Of a stretch of 64,000 nt of DNA, positions 62,147 through 64,000 are shown in pieces. Position 1 is the stretch's first letter; each line of letters starts with the position of its first letter. The stretch covers positions 62,001 through 126,000 of the forward strand of contig JAWLCW010000012.1 in assembly GCA_041686935.1 (NCBI GenBank), read 5' to 3'. The position numbers were made by a program, and so were the translations under genes. The DNA is from Mariniphaga sp041686935. Its GTDB lineage: Bacteria > Bacteroidota > Bacteroidia > Bacteroidales > Prolixibacteraceae. Under the pieces are notes generated by a model. It did not search any database and was not told the DNA's origin. It saw nothing but the letters and a program-made list of their open reading frames with translations.

Positions 62147-63642
62147 TTAAAATGAGATGGAATATTATTATAGCATCCATGCTGTTGGGAATGCTGTTTT
62201 TGCAGTGTAATACGCGAAAAACAAGCAGCGGTGTCTATAACATAAAAGATTTTGGAGCAAAAGGCGACAGCAGCACGGTGAATACCGGGGCCATCCAAAA
62301 AGCCATTGATGCCTGCCATAAAAATGGAGGTGGCAGGGTTGTTGTTCCGAATGGGCAATTCGTAACAGGCTCGATAATGCTGAAAAGCAATGTGGAGCTC
62401 CATCTGGTGAAGGGGGCTACCCTTTACGGATCCTTATATGCGAATGATTACATACATACAATCACTTGTATGAAATCGTACAGGCCTAACGGAATTGACA
62501 GACAGCAATATTTTGGCCTGGTCATGGCCGATGGGGCAGAAAATATTGCCATTACCGGAAATGGAACCATCGATGGAAGGGGAGCTCTCAGTGAAGACTT
62601 CAGGTCGTATCCCACTTCCGAGGATGGCAGCACATGGCACAAACCCGAACGCCCCCGGCTGATCATGATGTACAATAGCAGGCATATTAAAATCCATGAT
62701 GTCAGCATCGTTCACCCCGCAAACTGGGCTAAGCATTACAAGCGCTGCGATTTTCTCGATATCAGGGGTGTGTATATTTATTCGCATGGCAACGCCAACA
62801 ACGACGGTATCGACCTGGATGAATGTCAGGATGTTACTATGTCTGATGTTATTATTGATGCGGACGATGACGGACTGGTTTTCAAATCGCTGGGAACCAG
62901 AGACAGCCGGAATATTTCTGTTACCAACAGCATTATTTCTAGTAAAATAACTCCCATTAAAGTTGGTACAGAAACCGGAGGAGGTTTTCAAAACATCACC
63001 ATTTCAAATTGCATCATAAGGCCTTCGAATGAAAAAAAAGTTTTTGACCCGCTGCGGAGGCCTGTGCATGGCGCAGGCATTGCGCTCGAAATTGTTGACG
63101 GTGGTGTTATGGATGGGGTAATTATCTCCAATAGTATAATTGAAAACAGTTATGCACCTTTTTTCTTTAAACTGGGAAACAGGGGCAGAAAATACGGAGG
63201 AGAAGAACCGTCTCCAGGCCAGATGCGCAATATTATGCTGGATAACATCATTTGCCGGAATGTACAGAACGATTTCTCTTCAACAATTACCGGTTTTCCG
63301 GGACATTATATTGAAAACCTCACCCTCTCAAACATACGGATGGAAATGGCGGGAGGCACGCAAACGACCCAGTGGAACCCGATGCCGGAAAATGAGAAGA
63401 GTTATCCATGGCCCGGTATGTTTGGCAGTGAATTGCCCTACCCGGCTTACGGCATTTTTTTCAGGCATGTAAAAAATCTTACCCTGTTCAATGTTCAGAC
63501 TACTTTTGAACAGGATGACGTTCGTCCGGCGCTGCATCTTGAAAACGTAAAAAATGCCCGGATAATACAGTCTGATTTACAGGCATTAGCAAATCCAATT
63601 GTGCTTAAAAATACTGAAAATATATATTTATATGAAAAATAA
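62143..63642 (+). CDS. GH28 glycosidase, lipoprotein, tandem copy 2
   Basis: The 499-residue protein has a lipobox (GMLFLQCNTRK, Cys near 23). It repeats the features of its neighbour: NIKDFGAKGDSS, NANNDGIDLDEC, DADDDGLVFKSLGTRD and KITPIKVGTETGGGF. Here the first motif is NND rather than NGD and the second is ADD rather than TDD, so the catalytic aspartates remain while the surroundings changed, which hints at a shifted specificity. Confidence 0.9.
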   Translation: MIKMRWNIIIASMLLGMLFLQCNTRKTSSGVYNIKDFGAKGDSSTVNTGAIQKAIDACHKNGGGRVVVPNGQFVTGSIMLKSNVELHLVKGATLYGSLYANDYIHTITCMKSYRPNGIDRQQYFGLVMADGAENIAITGNGTIDGRGALSEDFRSYPTSEDGSTWHKPERPRLIMMYNSRHIKIHDVSIVHPANWAKHYKRCDFLDIRGVYIYSHGNANNDGIDLDECQDVTMSDVIIDADDDGLVFKSLGTRDSRNISVTNSIISSKITPIKVGTETGGGFQNITISNCIIRPSNEKKVFDPLRRPVHGAGIALEIVDGGVMDGVIISNSIIENSYAPFFFKLGNRGRKYGGEEPSPGQMRNIMLDNIICRNVQNDFSSTITGFPGHYIENLTLSNIRMEMAGGTQTTQWNPMPENEKSYPWPGMFGSELPYPAYGIFFRHVKNLTLFNVQTTFEQDDVRPALHLENVKNARIIQSDLQALANPIVLKNTENIYLYEK

Positions 63643-63683
63643 TCCGGGAAATAGAAAATAGTTTTTCAACCTAAATAAATGAT

Positions 63684-64000
63684 ATGAGAACAATAAAATT
63701 ATCCAAATTATTATTCATCTCCGGAAGTGTATTGGCTGGATTTGGGCTAACGGGATGCAATTCAGTCCGGCAGGAGCAGAAAGAATTACCGGCCAAACCG
63801 AATATTCTTATTTTTTATGCTGATGACGTAGGCTACGCTGATCTAAGTTGTTATGGAGCACAGGGAGTGGAAACTCCCCATTTGGACAACCTTGCAGTCA
63901 ATGGTGTCAGGTTTACCGATGCTCATTCAGCGGCGGCAACCTGCAGCCCTTCAAGATATTCATTACTTACCGGAAATTATCCTTTTCGCATGCAGGTGGG
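63684..64000 (+). CDS. Type I (formylglycine) sulfatase, 3' truncated by window
   Basis: The first 105 residues are visible. A lipobox at Cys25 (FGLTGCNSV) marks a lipoprotein. NILIFYADDVGYADLS carries metal ligands Asp47 and Asp48, and CSPSRYSLLTG is the C-x-P-S-R signature whose Cys87 becomes formylglycine. The enzyme removes sulfate esters from the glycan. It follows GH28 copy 2 by 41 bp in the same operon and shows that the target polysaccharide is sulfated. Confidence 0.93.
   Translation, partial: MRTIKLSKLLFISGSVLAGFGLTGCNSVRQEQKELPAKPNILIFYADDVGYADLSCYGAQGVETPHLDNLAVNGVRFTDAHSAAATCSPSRYSLLTGNYPFRMQV

Noticed and set aside
1..64000. CRISPR arrays, rRNA operons, prophage or conjugation genes
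   Set aside because: No regular spaced repeats, no rRNA sequence, and no structural phage or transfer genes were seen; the only mobile traces are the small scars listed.

Overview
The window comes from a Bacteroidota chromosome. Three things point there: SusC/SusD pairs and a hybrid two-component regulator (HTCS), promoters of the TTTG...TAnnTTTG type, and the gene order bamD-rpoZ-coaBC-DUF4835-recN. The large glycan-degrading content and Tat-exported hydrolases suggest a Marinilabiliales/Prolixibacteraceae-like, probably marine or sediment, organism; that placement is inference.

Bases 1-22.3 kb are mostly housekeeping: a nucleoside-hydrolase-like gene end, a Tat-exported aldo/keto reductase, rny with zapA and a small coiled-coil gene, an M23 peptidase, anmK, a Cys/Met-metabolism PLP enzyme, a C69 dipeptidase, rplS, a tricorn-like protease, a LapA-like membrane protein, the recN-DUF4835-coaBC-rpoZ-bamD operon, an alpha-oxoamine synthase, trxB and tRNA-Pro. 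coaBC is split by a one-base frame change at a run of ten A.

Bases 22.3-64 kb form a polysaccharide utilisation region. On the minus strand, a translationally coupled seven-gene run (GH10, GH29, GH28, GH50-like, heparinase-II-like, GH88, PhoD-like) spans 33.2-22.3 kb. Upstream of it, 33.3-43.4 kb is a rearranged zone with two GH67-like enzymes, two alpha/beta-hydrolase + SGNH double esterases, one further carbohydrate esterase, two GH10 pseudogene fragments and two fragments of an HTCS 3' end. The intact HTCS (43.4-47.4 kb) is transcribed divergently from a plus-strand operon: SusC, SusD, GH42-like, a propeller-like lipoprotein with an in-frame stop, GH92, a second GH42-like, two tandem GH28 and the start of a sulfatase.

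The enzymes of the 33-43 kb zone fit together as a glucuronoxylan-type module: xylanase, alpha-glucuronidase-like enzyme and acetyl esterases. The flanking enzymes point to a heteroglycan with uronic acid, fucose, galactose and mannose-like residues and sulfate. The most notable points are a 1149-bp duplicated block that gave two double esterases the same N-terminal domain but different SGNH domains, with the breakpoint in the GDSN motif; a lipoprotein family that keeps the GH67 catalytic triad pattern without belonging to ordinary GH67; three copies of the HTCS-end/GH10-start junction; and the coaBC slippery site.
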